From Candidatus Villigracilaceae bacterium (GTDB lineage Bacteria; Chloroflexota; Anaerolineae; Anaerolineales; Villigracilaceae), in contig JAPKMP010000026.1 of assembly GCA_026645935.1 (NCBI GenBank), positions 1 through 45,860 of the forward strand: a stretch of 45,860 nucleotides of DNA, given 5' to 3'. Numbering within the stretch: position 1 is the stretch's first letter; every line of letters starts with the position of its first letter. The notes under the pieces are model-generated. The model was not told where the DNA came from and searched no databases. It was given only the letters and a program-made list of their open reading frames with translations. The translations under genes and the position numbers were made by a program. Positions 21,022-29,791 of this stretch are shown one piece after another.

Positions 21022-21046
21022 GACTGTCACTTCTATAGTGACAGTC
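21022..21046 (-). terminator. Terminator hairpin at the end of chrA
   Basis: GACTGTCACT (21022-21031) and AGTGACAGTC (21037-21046) form a perfect 10-bp stem. In reverse-strand sense it is followed by GCCTTTATTTTA. The stem overlaps two bases of the chrA stop codon. Confidence 0.7.
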
Positions 21047-22163
21047 ACCTGATGGATGAAATAATAAATCCGGCTAACGCCCCGCCTGAGATCAGCCAGG
21101 TGGAATTGATTTTGAAACGCAAGAGCAGGATCGATGAAACGACAGCGATGAGGGCGGTCGGAAAATCTGTCAGCGAGGAAAAGGATAACTGGACGGTCAC
21201 TGCCGCCATCAGTCCGAGGGAAGAGGCGTTGACTCCGTCGAGCAGACTGCCTGCCCAGGTCGAATTCCTGATTTTGGGAATCAGCGGGTTGGATATCGCC
21301 ACAAAGAGGAACGAAGGTAAAAAGATTCCGAGGGTGGCGAGCAATGCGCCGCTTGTGCCGCCGAGGATGTAGCCGATGAAGGTCGCCGCCGTGAATAGCG
21401 GACCTGGCGTAACCTGCCCGATGGCGACCGCGTCGATGAGCTGCTGGTCGGTGAGCCAGCCGAGGCGCAGAACGAAATCGTTGCGTAGGAAGGCGAGCAG
21501 GACATAGCCGCTGCCGTAGAGGACGGAGCCGATCTTTAGGAACGTGAGAAACATGGTGGAAAGGTTAAACGGGATGGATTGCATCAACGCCGCGCCGCCG
21601 AGCGGGAGAAGAAGTGCGGGTTGAACATTTCGCAGTCGTTGGATATATGCAAAAATTAGAAAGGCAAGACCGCCTGCAAAGAGAAGAGCAATTTCGTTGA
21701 AGCCAAAAAAATACAGCGTGAAAACAGTTAATCCGATAAGGGCAAGCAAATTGCTTTTGAAGGCTTTGCTCCCAAGTGTCCACAATGCTTGGGCGATGAT
21801 GGCAATGACGACGGGCTTGATGCCGTACATCAACCATTCGGCTTGAGGCGTGGTTCCGTATTGGACGTAAAGCCAGGATAAACCAAGCACGATGAATGTG
21901 GCAGGCAGGATAAAGCACAAACCACCTGCAATCAACCCCATCCAGCCTGCACGGAGGAAGCCGATGTGAATCGTCATTTCGGTGGAGTTTGGTCCGGGGA
22001 TGAGATTGGTCGCGCCGAGCAAGTCTAGGAATTCTTCGTCGGTGAGCCACTTGCGGCGTTTGACAACTTCGTCGTGCATGATTCCGATGTGCGCGGCGGG
22101 TCCGCCGAAGGCAGTGAAACCAAGTTTTAGAAAAAGTTGAACGACTTCGATCAGGTTGGACAT
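21045..22163 (-). CDS. chrA: Chromate transporter, ChrA family
   Basis: 372 residues in two homologous halves, the long-chain CHR arrangement. Each half has the paired motifs: FGGPAAHIGIMHDEVV with NLIPGPNSTEM in the first, and YGSGYVLLAFLRNDFV with GQVTPGPLFTAA in the second. About ten to twelve membrane helices are apparent. The family exports chromate, and possibly sulfate-like anions, across the cytoplasmic membrane. No Shine-Dalgarno sequence is clear at the ATG (22163). It lies 37 nt downstream of a lipoprotein gene on the same strand and is probably co-transcribed with it. No ChrB or other chromate gene is nearby. Confidence 0.92.
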   Translation of the reverse strand: MSNLIEVVQLFLKLGFTAFGGPAAHIGIMHDEVVKRRKWLTDEEFLDLLGATNLIPGPNSTEMTIHIGFLRAGWMGLIAGGLCFILPATFIVLGLSWLYVQYGTTPQAEWLMYGIKPVVIAIIAQALWTLGSKAFKSNLLALIGLTVFTLYFFGFNEIALLFAGGLAFLIFAYIQRLRNVQPALLLPLGGAALMQSIPFNLSTMFLTFLKIGSVLYGSGYVLLAFLRNDFVLRLGWLTDQQLIDAVAIGQVTPGPLFTAATFIGYILGGTSGALLATLGIFLPSFLFVAISNPLIPKIRNSTWAGSLLDGVNASSLGLMAAVTVQLSFSSLTDFPTALIAVVSSILLLRFKINSTWLISGGALAGFIISSIR

Positions 22164-22200
22164 ATCGCAGGGAGAACGGAGGCGTCGCCAGTTTCGAATA

Positions 22201-22827
22201 TTAAGGCGTGTTCGTCACTGCGGGAGTCGTGATATCTCCGACGAGGATTTGGACGAAAAGCGTATCGCCGAAAAAGATTCCGTTCTCGTCCGCCATCTGC
22301 CAGGCGCTTTCGATCACGCCGTTGATTCCGCCTGGCACGACCAGTTCAATCGAAATCTCGCGTTTCGCGCCTGTGGGAATCGCTTCTGTGAGCGTGACGG
22401 TATTTCCGCGCATCGGGTCCCCGCCGACGTGGCGGAATGTGAACCCGGGTCTCCACGCGCACCCACCGATGTTTTGCACGAGCCAGGTCTTGGTGAATGT
22501 TTCGCCGGGCTTCAAGCGCGTTCCATCAGGGATGGTCACATCCGAGATGTACAGCAAATTGAAACAGGGATTCGAAGTGGGCGAAGGTTCCGGTGTCGTC
22601 GAGAGAGCGGTTTCAGTCGCGGCTGGGGAAGCCGTCCGCGTAGGGAAAGGCGTGAATGGAACAGCTGGCAGAGTCCCGGTCAGGGAGGAGGCGTAGGTCG
22701 CGACCGCTTCCGTACGGATGGCATTCGTGTCCACTGCGGTGGTTTGATCAGCCCGGTTGTCTGCGCAAGAAAAGAGAAAGACCCCCAGCATCAACGCAAG
22801 ACCGATGAAGATGGATTTGTATTTCAT
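22201..22827 (-). CDS. Lipoprotein with an NBR1-like Ig domain
   Basis: 208 residues: signal peptide with a lipobox (LFSC, Cys21), a Thr/Pro/Ala linker (about 50-90), then a single Ig-like domain. Its KTWLVQNIGGCAWRPGF and AWQMADENGIFFGDTLFVQI blocks match the NBR1 'FW' domain pattern. Bacterial copies are extracytoplasmic and of unknown ligand. The start at 22827 is chosen because it begins the signal peptide (MKYKSIFIGL); the 22 codons ahead of it are not signal-like. TATAAT on this strand ends 13 nt upstream and no Shine-Dalgarno sequence is visible. Confidence 0.8.
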   Translation of the reverse strand: MKYKSIFIGLALMLGVFLFSCADNRADQTTAVDTNAIRTEAVATYASSLTGTLPAVPFTPFPTRTASPAATETALSTTPEPSPTSNPCFNLLYISDVTIPDGTRLKPGETFTKTWLVQNIGGCAWRPGFTFRHVGGDPMRGNTVTLTEAIPTGAKREISIELVVPGGINGVIESAWQMADENGIFFGDTLFVQILVGDITTPAVTNTP

Positions 22828-22881
22828 GATATGTTTTGGAATTATACCCGCAACGCTTTCGCGTGATAGAATTGCCAAACC

Positions 22882-23535
22882 ATGGCGAAGCATCTTGTGT
22901 TGGTGGCTGGGAATATCGGCGCGGGCAAGACCACGCTGACGGAACGCATCGGCGCGCGTCTCGGGTGGTGGACCGGATACGAATCGGTTGCAGATAACCC
23001 CTACCTTTCCGATTTTTACGGGGACATGCGCTCATGGTCGTTCCATTTGCAGATATTCTTCCTGGGGCATCGCGCCGATCAATACCTTGTTGCGGCGCGT
23101 GATGCGCGTTCGGCGATCCTGGACCGAAGCATTTACGAGGATGCGCACATCTTTGCGCGCGCGTTATATCAATTGGGAAATCTGAACGAGCGCGATTACC
23201 TCGCTTATCGAAAATTGTTCGACCTGGTGGTGAACGGATTGCCGCGCCCCGACCTGTTGATCTATCTCAAAGCGCCGGTGACCGTGTTGATGGAACGCAT
23301 CCGCCGCCGCGCCCGCAACATGGAGACGGGTATCACGACCGAATATCTTTCCCTGCTGGATTCTTTTTACGAGGAATGGCTCAGTTCCTTCGACCTTTGC
23401 CCCGTGCTTGCCATCCACACCGACGATCTCGATTACGTCAATTACCCGAGTCACCTCGACCTTGTGGCGCAACGCATCCAGGACAAACTGGCTGGCAGGG
23501 AAGTGATGGACCTGCGCGGAGATGCGAAGCCATGA
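22882..23535 (+). CDS. Deoxynucleoside kinase (dNK/dGK family)
   Basis: 217 residues with a P-loop (GNIGAGKTT, 10-18), the substrate-side glutamate in YESVADNPYL, the DRSIYEDAHIFA motif and the LID arginines (ERIRRRARNME). These features define the deoxyadenosine/deoxyguanosine kinase family, which phosphorylates salvaged deoxynucleosides. The exact base specificity is unclear. No Shine-Dalgarno sequence is present, and TAGAAT ends 9 nt before the ATG, so the leader is very short. The stop overlaps the start of the next gene by 4 nt (ATGA), coupling the kinase to a regulatory phosphatase. Confidence 0.88.
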   Translation: MAKHLVLVAGNIGAGKTTLTERIGARLGWWTGYESVADNPYLSDFYGDMRSWSFHLQIFFLGHRADQYLVAARDARSAILDRSIYEDAHIFARALYQLGNLNERDYLAYRKLFDLVVNGLPRPDLLIYLKAPVTVLMERIRRRARNMETGITTEYLSLLDSFYEEWLSSFDLCPVLAIHTDDLDYVNYPSHLDLVAQRIQDKLAGREVMDLRGDAKP

Positions 23536-24779
23536 CCGTTCCATCGGATACCTCCCTCTTTCTGCGGATCCCGCTATTTCAAGACCTCTCAAAAGAAGAT
23601 CTGTTCGGTTTGATCAACGAATTGCCCGTCGAAGCCCTCGAAGCGGGGAAATACCTGTTTCATGAAGGCGAACCGGGCAACAGTCTTTACGTCGTAAAAA
23701 GCGGGAAGATCGAAGTGGTGCTTGCGGGCGGCACAAGCGATGAAATGCATTTACGCTTCTGCGGTCCCGGGGAATATGTGGGCGAAATGAGTCTCATCCT
23801 CAAACAGGGCAGGCGCACCGCGTCCGTGCGTACGACCGAGGACAGTCAATTGTGGATGATGACCCGCGACAAGTTCAACGATTGCATCAAACGCTGGCCC
23901 CATCTGGCTTATTCCATGGTCGGCATCATGAGCGAGCGGCTCGAGTCGTCCAATGAAGCGGCTTTCAACGATGTGGTGACGAAGAACCAGATGCTTCAAA
24001 AAGCCTACGATGAATTGAAAGCGGCACAGGCGCAGTTGATCGAAAAGGAACGCCTCGAACGTGAACTGCAAGTGGCGGCGGACATCCAGTTGAGCATTCT
24101 CCCCGACGTTCTGCCTGATGCCGATGAATTCGGGTTCGGGGCGCGCATCCTCCCGGCACGGCAGGTGGGAGGCGATTTTTACGATGTGTTCGAGCTCAAG
24201 GACCACCGCATCGGCGTTCTCATCGGCGATGTGGCCGATAAGGGCGTACCGTCGGCTTTGTTCATGGCGCGCGCTCATGCGCTCATCATGGCAGAGGCGG
24301 ATATCGGCATGACCCCCGCCGAAGTAATGACCCTTGTCAACACCCACATCACGCGCCTGCAAAAATCGACCCAATTCGTAACGGTCTTATACGGCATTCT
24401 CGACCTGAAGACGCGCGATTTTTCGTACGCGCGCGCGGGGCATGAACCGCCGCTCATTGTCCATGCTGATGGCAGCGTGGAGCGTCTTCCACACGACCCT
24501 GGCATGGCGATTGGCTTGTGGGAGCCGGTGACCCTGGACGAGAAGACCGTAAAACTTGTTTCCGGCGATATGCTCTTGTTATATACCGACGGCATGACCG
24601 ATTGCCGCGACCCAAAAGGCGAGCCGTTCGGGCTGGAGCGGATAAAGAAACTGCTCGTTGAATCCTCGAAGTTCGGCGCGCAGCAGGCATGCAATACTTT
24701 GCTCGAAACCCTGCAAACCTACCAGGACGGCGCAAAGCAGGACGACGACGTCACGCTGGTGTCAGTGAAGGCAAAATAA
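23532..24779 (+). CDS. Cyclic-nucleotide-binding domain / SpoIIE-type PP2C phosphatase
   Basis: 415 residues in three parts: an N-terminal cNMP-binding (CAP_ED) domain (about 10-130, with FHEGEPGNSLYVVKSGKIEVV and GEYVGEMSLI), a short coiled coil (about 155-190, QMLQKAYDELKAAQAQLIEKE), and a C-terminal SpoIIE/PPM phosphatase with metal aspartates in GGDFYD, GDVADKG, YTDGMTD and DDDVTL. Such proteins dephosphorylate anti-sigma-factor antagonists or related partners, with the sensory domain tuning activity. Ligand and target are unknown; the sequence does not prove cyclic-nucleotide binding. The start overlaps the kinase stop. A close paralogue is at 38620. Confidence 0.9.
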   Translation: MTVPSDTSLFLRIPLFQDLSKEDLFGLINELPVEALEAGKYLFHEGEPGNSLYVVKSGKIEVVLAGGTSDEMHLRFCGPGEYVGEMSLILKQGRRTASVRTTEDSQLWMMTRDKFNDCIKRWPHLAYSMVGIMSERLESSNEAAFNDVVTKNQMLQKAYDELKAAQAQLIEKERLERELQVAADIQLSILPDVLPDADEFGFGARILPARQVGGDFYDVFELKDHRIGVLIGDVADKGVPSALFMARAHALIMAEADIGMTPAEVMTLVNTHITRLQKSTQFVTVLYGILDLKTRDFSYARAGHEPPLIVHADGSVERLPHDPGMAIGLWEPVTLDEKTVKLVSGDMLLLYTDGMTDCRDPKGEPFGLERIKKLLVESSKFGAQQACNTLLETLQTYQDGAKQDDDVTLVSVKAK

Positions 24780-24827
24780 AATGTCGTTGCTTCGTCGCCG
24801 AAAAAACGGCGGCTGGCAACGACATTG
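24779..24827. terminator. Bidirectional terminator between convergent genes
   Basis: ATGTCGTTGC (24781-24790) pairs with GCAACGACAT (24816-24825), and CGCCG/CGGCG extend the stem inward around an A6 loop. T-rich flanks on both sides suit the convergent phosphatase and PLP-enzyme genes. Confidence 0.8.
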
Positions 24828-24828
24828 T

Positions 24829-25965
24829 TTAATCTAACGCCTGTTCCAGGTCGGCGATCAAGTCGTCCGCGTTTTCCAATCCCACCGAAAGCCGCACGAG
24901 ACCGGGGTCCACTTCGAGAGGCGACCCTTGCGTTGAGAGATGCGTCATCGCCGCGGGGACTTCGATCAAGGACTCCACTCCGCCCAGCGATTCCGCCAGC
25001 GTGAATATCTTTGTGGATTCTGCGACTCTGACGGCCGCATCGCGCCCGTCCTTCAGGATGAAGGAGATCATCCCGCCGCCGTTCTTCATCTGCCGCTTCG
25101 CCACTTTGACCTGGGGATGACTCTCGTGAAATGGGTGGATCAGCCGTTCGACCTTTTTCTGCTTCTCCAAAAACTCGACGATTTTTTCAGCATTCTCAGC
25201 GTGACGATCCATGCGGACGGGAAGTGTTTTGATCCCGCGCAACACGAGGAACGAGTCCATCGGTCCCAGCACGCCGCCGATTGCGTTTTGCAGATAGGCG
25301 AGTCTTTCGCCAAGTTCCTTGTCTTTGCCGATGATCGCGCCACCAACCACATCCGAGTGACCGCCGAGATATTTCGTCATTGAGTGGACGACCAGATCCG
25401 CGCCTAACTCCAGCGGTCGTTGAAGATACGGTGTTGCGAAGGTATTATCCACGACCAATAAAGGTTTGGTTGAATGATTCTTTGCCACCTCAGCGATTGC
25501 GCGAATATCGGAGATCGCCAGCAATGGATTTGTTGGGGTCTCCAGCCAGATGATGCGCGTGGACGGAGTCAACGCTTCGGCAAGATTTTCAGGATCGGTC
25601 GTGTCTGCAAAGGTAAAGTCGAGACCGAAGCGGCGCAGGATTTTATCGAAGAGGCGGAACGTCCCGCCATACACATCATTGCCCGCGACCACATGATCGC
25701 CTTGCGAAAGTAAACGCAGAACCGTATCCGTCGCCGCCATTCCCGAAGCAAAAGCCAGTCCCCACTTTCCGCTTTCCAATTCGGCTAAGCAATCCTGCAA
25801 CGCTTTACGCGTTGGGTTCAGTGTTCTCGAATACTCATATCCCTGCCGCGGCTTGCCGATCCCATCCTGCTTGTACGTGGATGTGAGATAGACGGGCGTC
25901 ATCACCGCGCCGTTGTTCGGGTCTGGCTCCTGCCCGGCGTGGATGGCGAGGGTTTCAAATTTCAT
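24829..25965 (-). CDS. Cys/Met-metabolism PLP enzyme (cystathionine gamma-synthase/lyase type)
   Basis: 378 residues of the fold type I Cys/Met family, with the PLP lysine in VVHSMTKYLGGHSDVVGG and SGMAATDTVLRLLSQGDHVV and YSRTLNPTRKALQ blocks. It carries out gamma-replacement or elimination on homoserine esters or cystathionine; sequence alone does not separate MetB from MetC or a gamma-lyase. It may connect with cysteine made by the cluster at 10.4-15 kb, although the two loci are 10 kb apart. AAGGAG lies 5 nt before the ATG. It appears monocistronic. Confidence 0.9.
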   Translation of the reverse strand: MKFETLAIHAGQEPDPNNGAVMTPVYLTSTYKQDGIGKPRQGYEYSRTLNPTRKALQDCLAELESGKWGLAFASGMAATDTVLRLLSQGDHVVAGNDVYGGTFRLFDKILRRFGLDFTFADTTDPENLAEALTPSTRIIWLETPTNPLLAISDIRAIAEVAKNHSTKPLLVVDNTFATPYLQRPLELGADLVVHSMTKYLGGHSDVVGGAIIGKDKELGERLAYLQNAIGGVLGPMDSFLVLRGIKTLPVRMDRHAENAEKIVEFLEKQKKVERLIHPFHESHPQVKVAKRQMKNGGGMISFILKDGRDAAVRVAESTKIFTLAESLGGVESLIEVPAAMTHLSTQGSPLEVDPGLVRLSVGLENADDLIADLEQALD

Positions 25966-26034
25966 TCAGGCTCCTTGGGCGAAACCATTGCGAGGCGATC
26001 CCGCAATGATATAAAATTTTCCCCGATTATAAAC

Positions 26035-26478
26035 TTATTGCGCTTTTTTCATCTTGATGCAAGTGACCGGGTAGCCGTTATTCTCGCCGTTGAAACGAGA
26101 GAACTCGCGAAAACCTTCGCTTTCATAGAGTTTAATGGCGGCTTTATTTCCATCAAGGACGATGGTCCATGCACCTTGGCCGATCTCGCGGACTCCGATG
26201 CGCAGCAATTCGCGCCCAATGCCTTTGCCATAGTGGGATGGGTCCACGTAGAGCCAGGCGAGATAATCCTCGTCCACGCCGACGAAACCAACCACGGTCT
26301 CGCCTTCACAGGCAACGAATTTTTTACTGCGCTTCAGGTCTTCCACTTCCTTGTCCTGCTCGATAGGAATGAATCCACGCGGGTCACAGGAACCTTTGAG
26401 TTCGTCGGGTCTTGCGCGGTCATGGATTCTGCAAATGGCTTGCCAATCTTTGGCTTCGTAAGGTCGATATGTGATCAT
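26035..26478 (-). CDS. GNAT-family N-acetyltransferase
   Basis: 147 residues of a single GNAT domain. The acetyl-CoA pyrophosphate loop is in DPSHYGKGIGRELLRIG, and the C-terminal KLYESEGFREFSRF segment is typical. GGAGA lies 8 nt before the ATG. Substrate unknown. It heads a reverse-strand run of four genes whose families often act on antibiotics, although none is proven to. Confidence 0.85.
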   Translation of the reverse strand: MITYRPYEAKDWQAICRIHDRARPDELKGSCDPRGFIPIEQDKEVEDLKRSKKFVACEGETVVGFVGVDEDYLAWLYVDPSHYGKGIGRELLRIGVREIGQGAWTIVLDGNKAAIKLYESEGFREFSRFNGENNGYPVTCIKMKKAQ

Positions 26479-26517
26479 GTTTCATTCTCCAGAGATATTT
26501 TTAAAGCAATACCCTCA

Positions 26518-26533
26518 CTGCCGGGGACGGCAG
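26518..26533 (-). terminator. Weak hairpin after the ABC-F gene
   Basis: CTGCCG/CGGCAG with a GGGA loop, inside CTC/GAG flanks, 11 nt beyond the ABC-F stop codon. There is no good T-run, so it is uncertain. Confidence 0.3.
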
Positions 26534-26543
26534 CGAGAGCAAA

Positions 26544-28169
26544 CTATTTATAGATTTTTCCATCTTTTGCGTGCCAAACATCCGTAGCGAAGTGTTCGAT
26601 AAAACTACGGTCATGGACGACGGCGAGAATGGTTCCGTTGAAATTTTCCAGCGCTTCCTCAAAGCGTTCGCGCGAGGGGATGTCGAGGTGGTTGATGGGT
26701 TCATCCAGGATCAAGAAAGTGCATCCTTGCGCGACGAGTAAAGCCAATTGCAAACGAGCGCGTTCGCCAAAAGAGAGTTCCCCAGCCGGGCGCAGCGCGG
26801 CATCACCTTTGAAAAGAAAGTAATGCAGGAAGTTGCGTGTCTCGGTTTCGTTGATGGCGAAAACACTTTGAATGGTCTGCACGGCGTTGATTGCCGGGTT
26901 GATCAATTCCTGTTCCTGCGCCATGTAGCCGAGTTTGGTCGCGCCGCCCAAGCGGAAGGAACCTGCCAGCGGGGGAAGTTTGCCGACGATGGTGCGGATG
27001 AACGATGTTTTGCCCGCGCCGTTCGGACCCGTCAACACAATGCGTTGACGGGCACGGATGAACAAGTTGATACCGGTCAGCAACGGATCTTCTGGCGTGT
27101 AGCCAATTGACAGGGAATCGGTGACGAGCACATCTTTCGATTGGTGTTCCGGCGTGCCAAAGTCCAATTTGAGTTTCCAAGAACCGCGCGGCTTTTCGAG
27201 CTTCTCTTCGGTGAGGATGTGGTCAATGCGCGCTTCGATATTCTTTGCTTTGCCTGCCACATTTTTTGTGGCGCGATTGCCGAAGAAGCCTTTCGCGAAT
27301 TTATCGCCGCCATCCGCTTTGCCGCCAACTCTCATCACCGTCAAACTGCGGATGTGTTTCGCAGCACGACGCAGTTGAGCAAGTTCATCCTGCTGGTCTT
27401 GATAGGCTTGTACCTGCTTGTCGTATTCGAGCAATTTCTGTTCAAGATAATCGCTGTAATTACCATCGTAAGTTTTGATGGTGTGTGTTGTCGAATCCAG
27501 CTCAAAGATGGAAGTTACCGCGTTATCGAGAAATGTCCGGTCGTGCGAGACGATCAGCGCCGCGCCTTTGAATCCGTTCAGCCAATCTTCGAGCCATTCG
27601 AGCATTTCGATGTCGAGATGGTTTGTCGGCTCGTCCAGCAACAGAAGATGCGGATCATCCAACAAAACTTTTGCAAGCATGAGACGGGTCTTCTGCCCGC
27701 CGGAGAGATGGGCGATGGGAGTATCGGCAGGGATGTGGGACAAGCCCAGCGGCTCCAACACCGCCGACGGCTGGATGCTGTTTCCTGAGAGTTTGTGCAA
27801 CGCTGAGTCATATTGTGCTTGCAATGAAGCGTCGTGCGGATTCTGAGACAATGCCACAGCCAGCGACTCCACTTCCAGCGCAGTGTCGGTTTGGGAATCA
27901 GTATCCAGCCCGAGCGCGGAGTGAAGCGTCTGCTGCGGGTTGAATTCCATCCCTTGGGCGAGGTAGCCGAGGCGTAGATTCGGGCGCGTTGAAGCGACAT
28001 CCCCCGAATCTGGATGTTCGAGACCGGCGAGGATGCGCATGAGGGTGGTCTTGCCGGAACCGTTCGCGCCGATCAGACCGATGCGCTCGCCTGCGCTGAT
28101 ATTGAAGTTGATGTTTTTGAGAACGGGCTGGATGCTGAAATGTTTATCGAGGTTATGGATACTAAGCAT
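26544..28169 (-). CDS. ABC-F family ATPase
   Basis: 541 residues with two ABC domains on one chain and no membrane helices. Walker A sites are GANGSGKT and GPNGAGKT, signatures LSGGQKTR and LSFGERARL, Walker B LLLLDEPTNHLD and FLILDEPINHLD. Between them lies the charged linker (about 230-310, YLEQKLLEYDKQVQAYQDQ). ABC-F proteins bind the ribosomal E site; some protect against antibiotics and others tune translation. Which applies here is unknown. The second motif has Ile for the usual Thr. The start at 28169 is chosen for MLSIHNLDKHF, with AGGTG upstream; the longer frame from 28205 has no support. Confidence 0.9.
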   Translation of the reverse strand: MLSIHNLDKHFSIQPVLKNINFNISAGERIGLIGANGSGKTTLMRILAGLEHPDSGDVASTRPNLRLGYLAQGMEFNPQQTLHSALGLDTDSQTDTALEVESLAVALSQNPHDASLQAQYDSALHKLSGNSIQPSAVLEPLGLSHIPADTPIAHLSGGQKTRLMLAKVLLDDPHLLLLDEPTNHLDIEMLEWLEDWLNGFKGAALIVSHDRTFLDNAVTSIFELDSTTHTIKTYDGNYSDYLEQKLLEYDKQVQAYQDQQDELAQLRRAAKHIRSLTVMRVGGKADGGDKFAKGFFGNRATKNVAGKAKNIEARIDHILTEEKLEKPRGSWKLKLDFGTPEHQSKDVLVTDSLSIGYTPEDPLLTGINLFIRARQRIVLTGPNGAGKTSFIRTIVGKLPPLAGSFRLGGATKLGYMAQEQELINPAINAVQTIQSVFAINETETRNFLHYFLFKGDAALRPAGELSFGERARLQLALLVAQGCTFLILDEPINHLDIPSRERFEEALENFNGTILAVVHDRSFIEHFATDVWHAKDGKIYK

Positions 28170-28340
28170 GTTGACACCTGTAGTTAAAAAGAAAACCGAG
28201 GGCAAGCCTCGGCAATATTAAACGCCAATAGGGAAATGCCCTGAAAAAATTGGTTTAACTACTTGCTGTCTGTCATTCGCCGGGTATCCTTTTCGAGCAG
28301 GATTTTATCACATGATTCACTTTCAAAGCAGCTGTTGCCC

Positions 28341-28985
28341 TTACGCATCGCCGAGCGCAACTTCCGGGTGATGCAGGTAGTCCTGCACCTTTTCATAAAA
28401 CCTGCCCATGTGGATTCCGTCCATGACGGCATGATGACCCTGCACTCCCAGCGGCATCTTCAATGTGCCGCTCTCGTTGAAGGATTTCCCCCACGCAAAG
28501 CGGGGTACGGAATCCCCCGGGTGCAACTGCATTGGATGGATAAAGCTTGTGAACGATACCCAGGGTATGGAGGTCATGTACAAGACATCATCCTTTTCAG
28601 TGTCGACGTCCAGATTGGGATGCGCTTTCACATCCGCAATATTCTTTTCAGCCCTCGCTGCAAACCCGGAAAAGTCCTCAGCGTATTCAACATCGCAAAA
28701 ACTGAAATGATCCTTGTCGGTCAATATCGTAAAACCGGGGTTTACGATCTCGTGCTCCACAACTTGATCCCCCCGGATGCGCTGTCTGAATTCCGGGATC
28801 GCATTCGAAGCCCGTGCGATGACGTATACCATGGCTACGGTGAGCGAATATCCATTGCGCTTCACAAATGGTTGGAATGCAGTCACATCCACATTTGCGC
28901 ACATACTGAAGTGCGGGTGATCGACGATACTGTAAAATTTGAAATGATCCCGCCGGGACCAGGTCTGCATATCGATAAATCGCAT
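28341..28985 (-). CDS. Chloramphenicol acetyltransferase-like protein (CAT family)
   Basis: 214 residues aligning with type A CAT over the whole chain. The catalytic segment VQGHHAVMDG places His185 and Asp189 as in CAT (HHxxxDG), and the early WSRRDHFKFY and late SFIHPMQLHPGDSVPRFAWGK blocks match. The family acetylates chloramphenicol with acetyl-CoA, but environmental members vary, so resistance is not asserted. GAGGTGA lies just before the ATG. It sits between ABC-F and DHFR-like genes on the same strand. Confidence 0.88.
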   Translation of the reverse strand: MRFIDMQTWSRRDHFKFYSIVDHPHFSMCANVDVTAFQPFVKRNGYSLTVAMVYVIARASNAIPEFRQRIRGDQVVEHEIVNPGFTILTDKDHFSFCDVEYAEDFSGFAARAEKNIADVKAHPNLDVDTEKDDVLYMTSIPWVSFTSFIHPMQLHPGDSVPRFAWGKSFNESGTLKMPLGVQGHHAVMDGIHMGRFYEKVQDYLHHPEVALGDA

Positions 28986-29034
28986 GGTTCACCTCTTATT
29001 CAGTAAACGCGCTTCGCCCGGTTTCCATAAGGAA

Positions 29035-29580
29035 TTATTTCTTATAGTGTAAGGCAACAACGCCCGAACCAAACGTTTTCGCCCCGAGAAGTCTTAGCGT
29101 AGGGTTCCTGCCCGGTTCGAACAAGCGGGGACCTTTTCCCGCCATGACCGGGTGAACGACAAAGTGATACTCGTCGATGAGATCCCATTGCGCAACCTGC
29201 GATGCGATGTTCAGTCCGCCAATGGAGATGTTTTTTCCCGGCTGTCCTTTTAACTTCATGATCTCCTCTCGAAGATTCGAGTGGAGGAGCGTCGTGTTGT
29301 TCCACTCCACGCTCTTCAATGTCGTTGAAAAGACGATCTTCGGCATGGAATCGAATACGTGCGCGAATTCGTTGGTGGCTTTCGTTTCCGATTGATTCAC
29401 TGCGACATCGTGCCAGTACGGATACATCAAGTGATATGTGTTGCGTCCGAAAATTTCAACGTCCGAATCGCGCATGAGCGCAGTGAAGTACTCGTGCAAT
29501 TCGTCGTCGGCGGCGATCACCGCTTCATGACCGCAGCAGCCGTCTATCGTAATGTTGATTGCAAAAACAACTTTTCTCAT
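29035..29580 (-). CDS. Dihydrofolate reductase-family (RibD C-terminal-like) protein
   Basis: 181 residues with the RibD/DHFR-like fold: MRKVVFAINITIDG at the N-terminus, DVEIFGRNTYHLM, ISIGGLNIASQVAQWDLIDEY and HPVMAGKGPRLFE. The family reduces pteridine- or flavin-type substrates with NADPH, and many members are of unknown substrate. It is not a classical FolA. The start at 29580 has GAAGGA 4 nt upstream; 63 additional codons further upstream are rejected as non-coding. Confidence 0.85.
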   Translation of the reverse strand: MRKVVFAINITIDGCCGHEAVIAADDELHEYFTALMRDSDVEIFGRNTYHLMYPYWHDVAVNQSETKATNEFAHVFDSMPKIVFSTTLKSVEWNNTTLLHSNLREEIMKLKGQPGKNISIGGLNIASQVAQWDLIDEYHFVVHPVMAGKGPRLFEPGRNPTLRLLGAKTFGSGVVALHYKK

Positions 29581-29791
29581 TTGTCCTTCTTCTGCCTGCT
29601 TAAATCCACTCATACCATACAAGTACGATAAAGTCTTTTCTCTGTCCAATGCTGATGGTTGCTGTGCCAGAGCGAACCGCGTACGCGTCCATTGTACATC
29701 CACTTTCCGTTGGAGCGTTGAGTGAAGCGAAGCATGGTCATGAGGTAAACTTCTCCCCTGACCTCGCATCTATACCCTCAAAGGAAAATCC

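Noticed and set aside
24829-25965. Member of the cysteine cluster at 10.4-15 kb
   Set aside because: It is a Cys/Met-metabolism enzyme, but it is 10 kb away on the other strand with its own ribosome site and terminator; only a metabolic link is possible.
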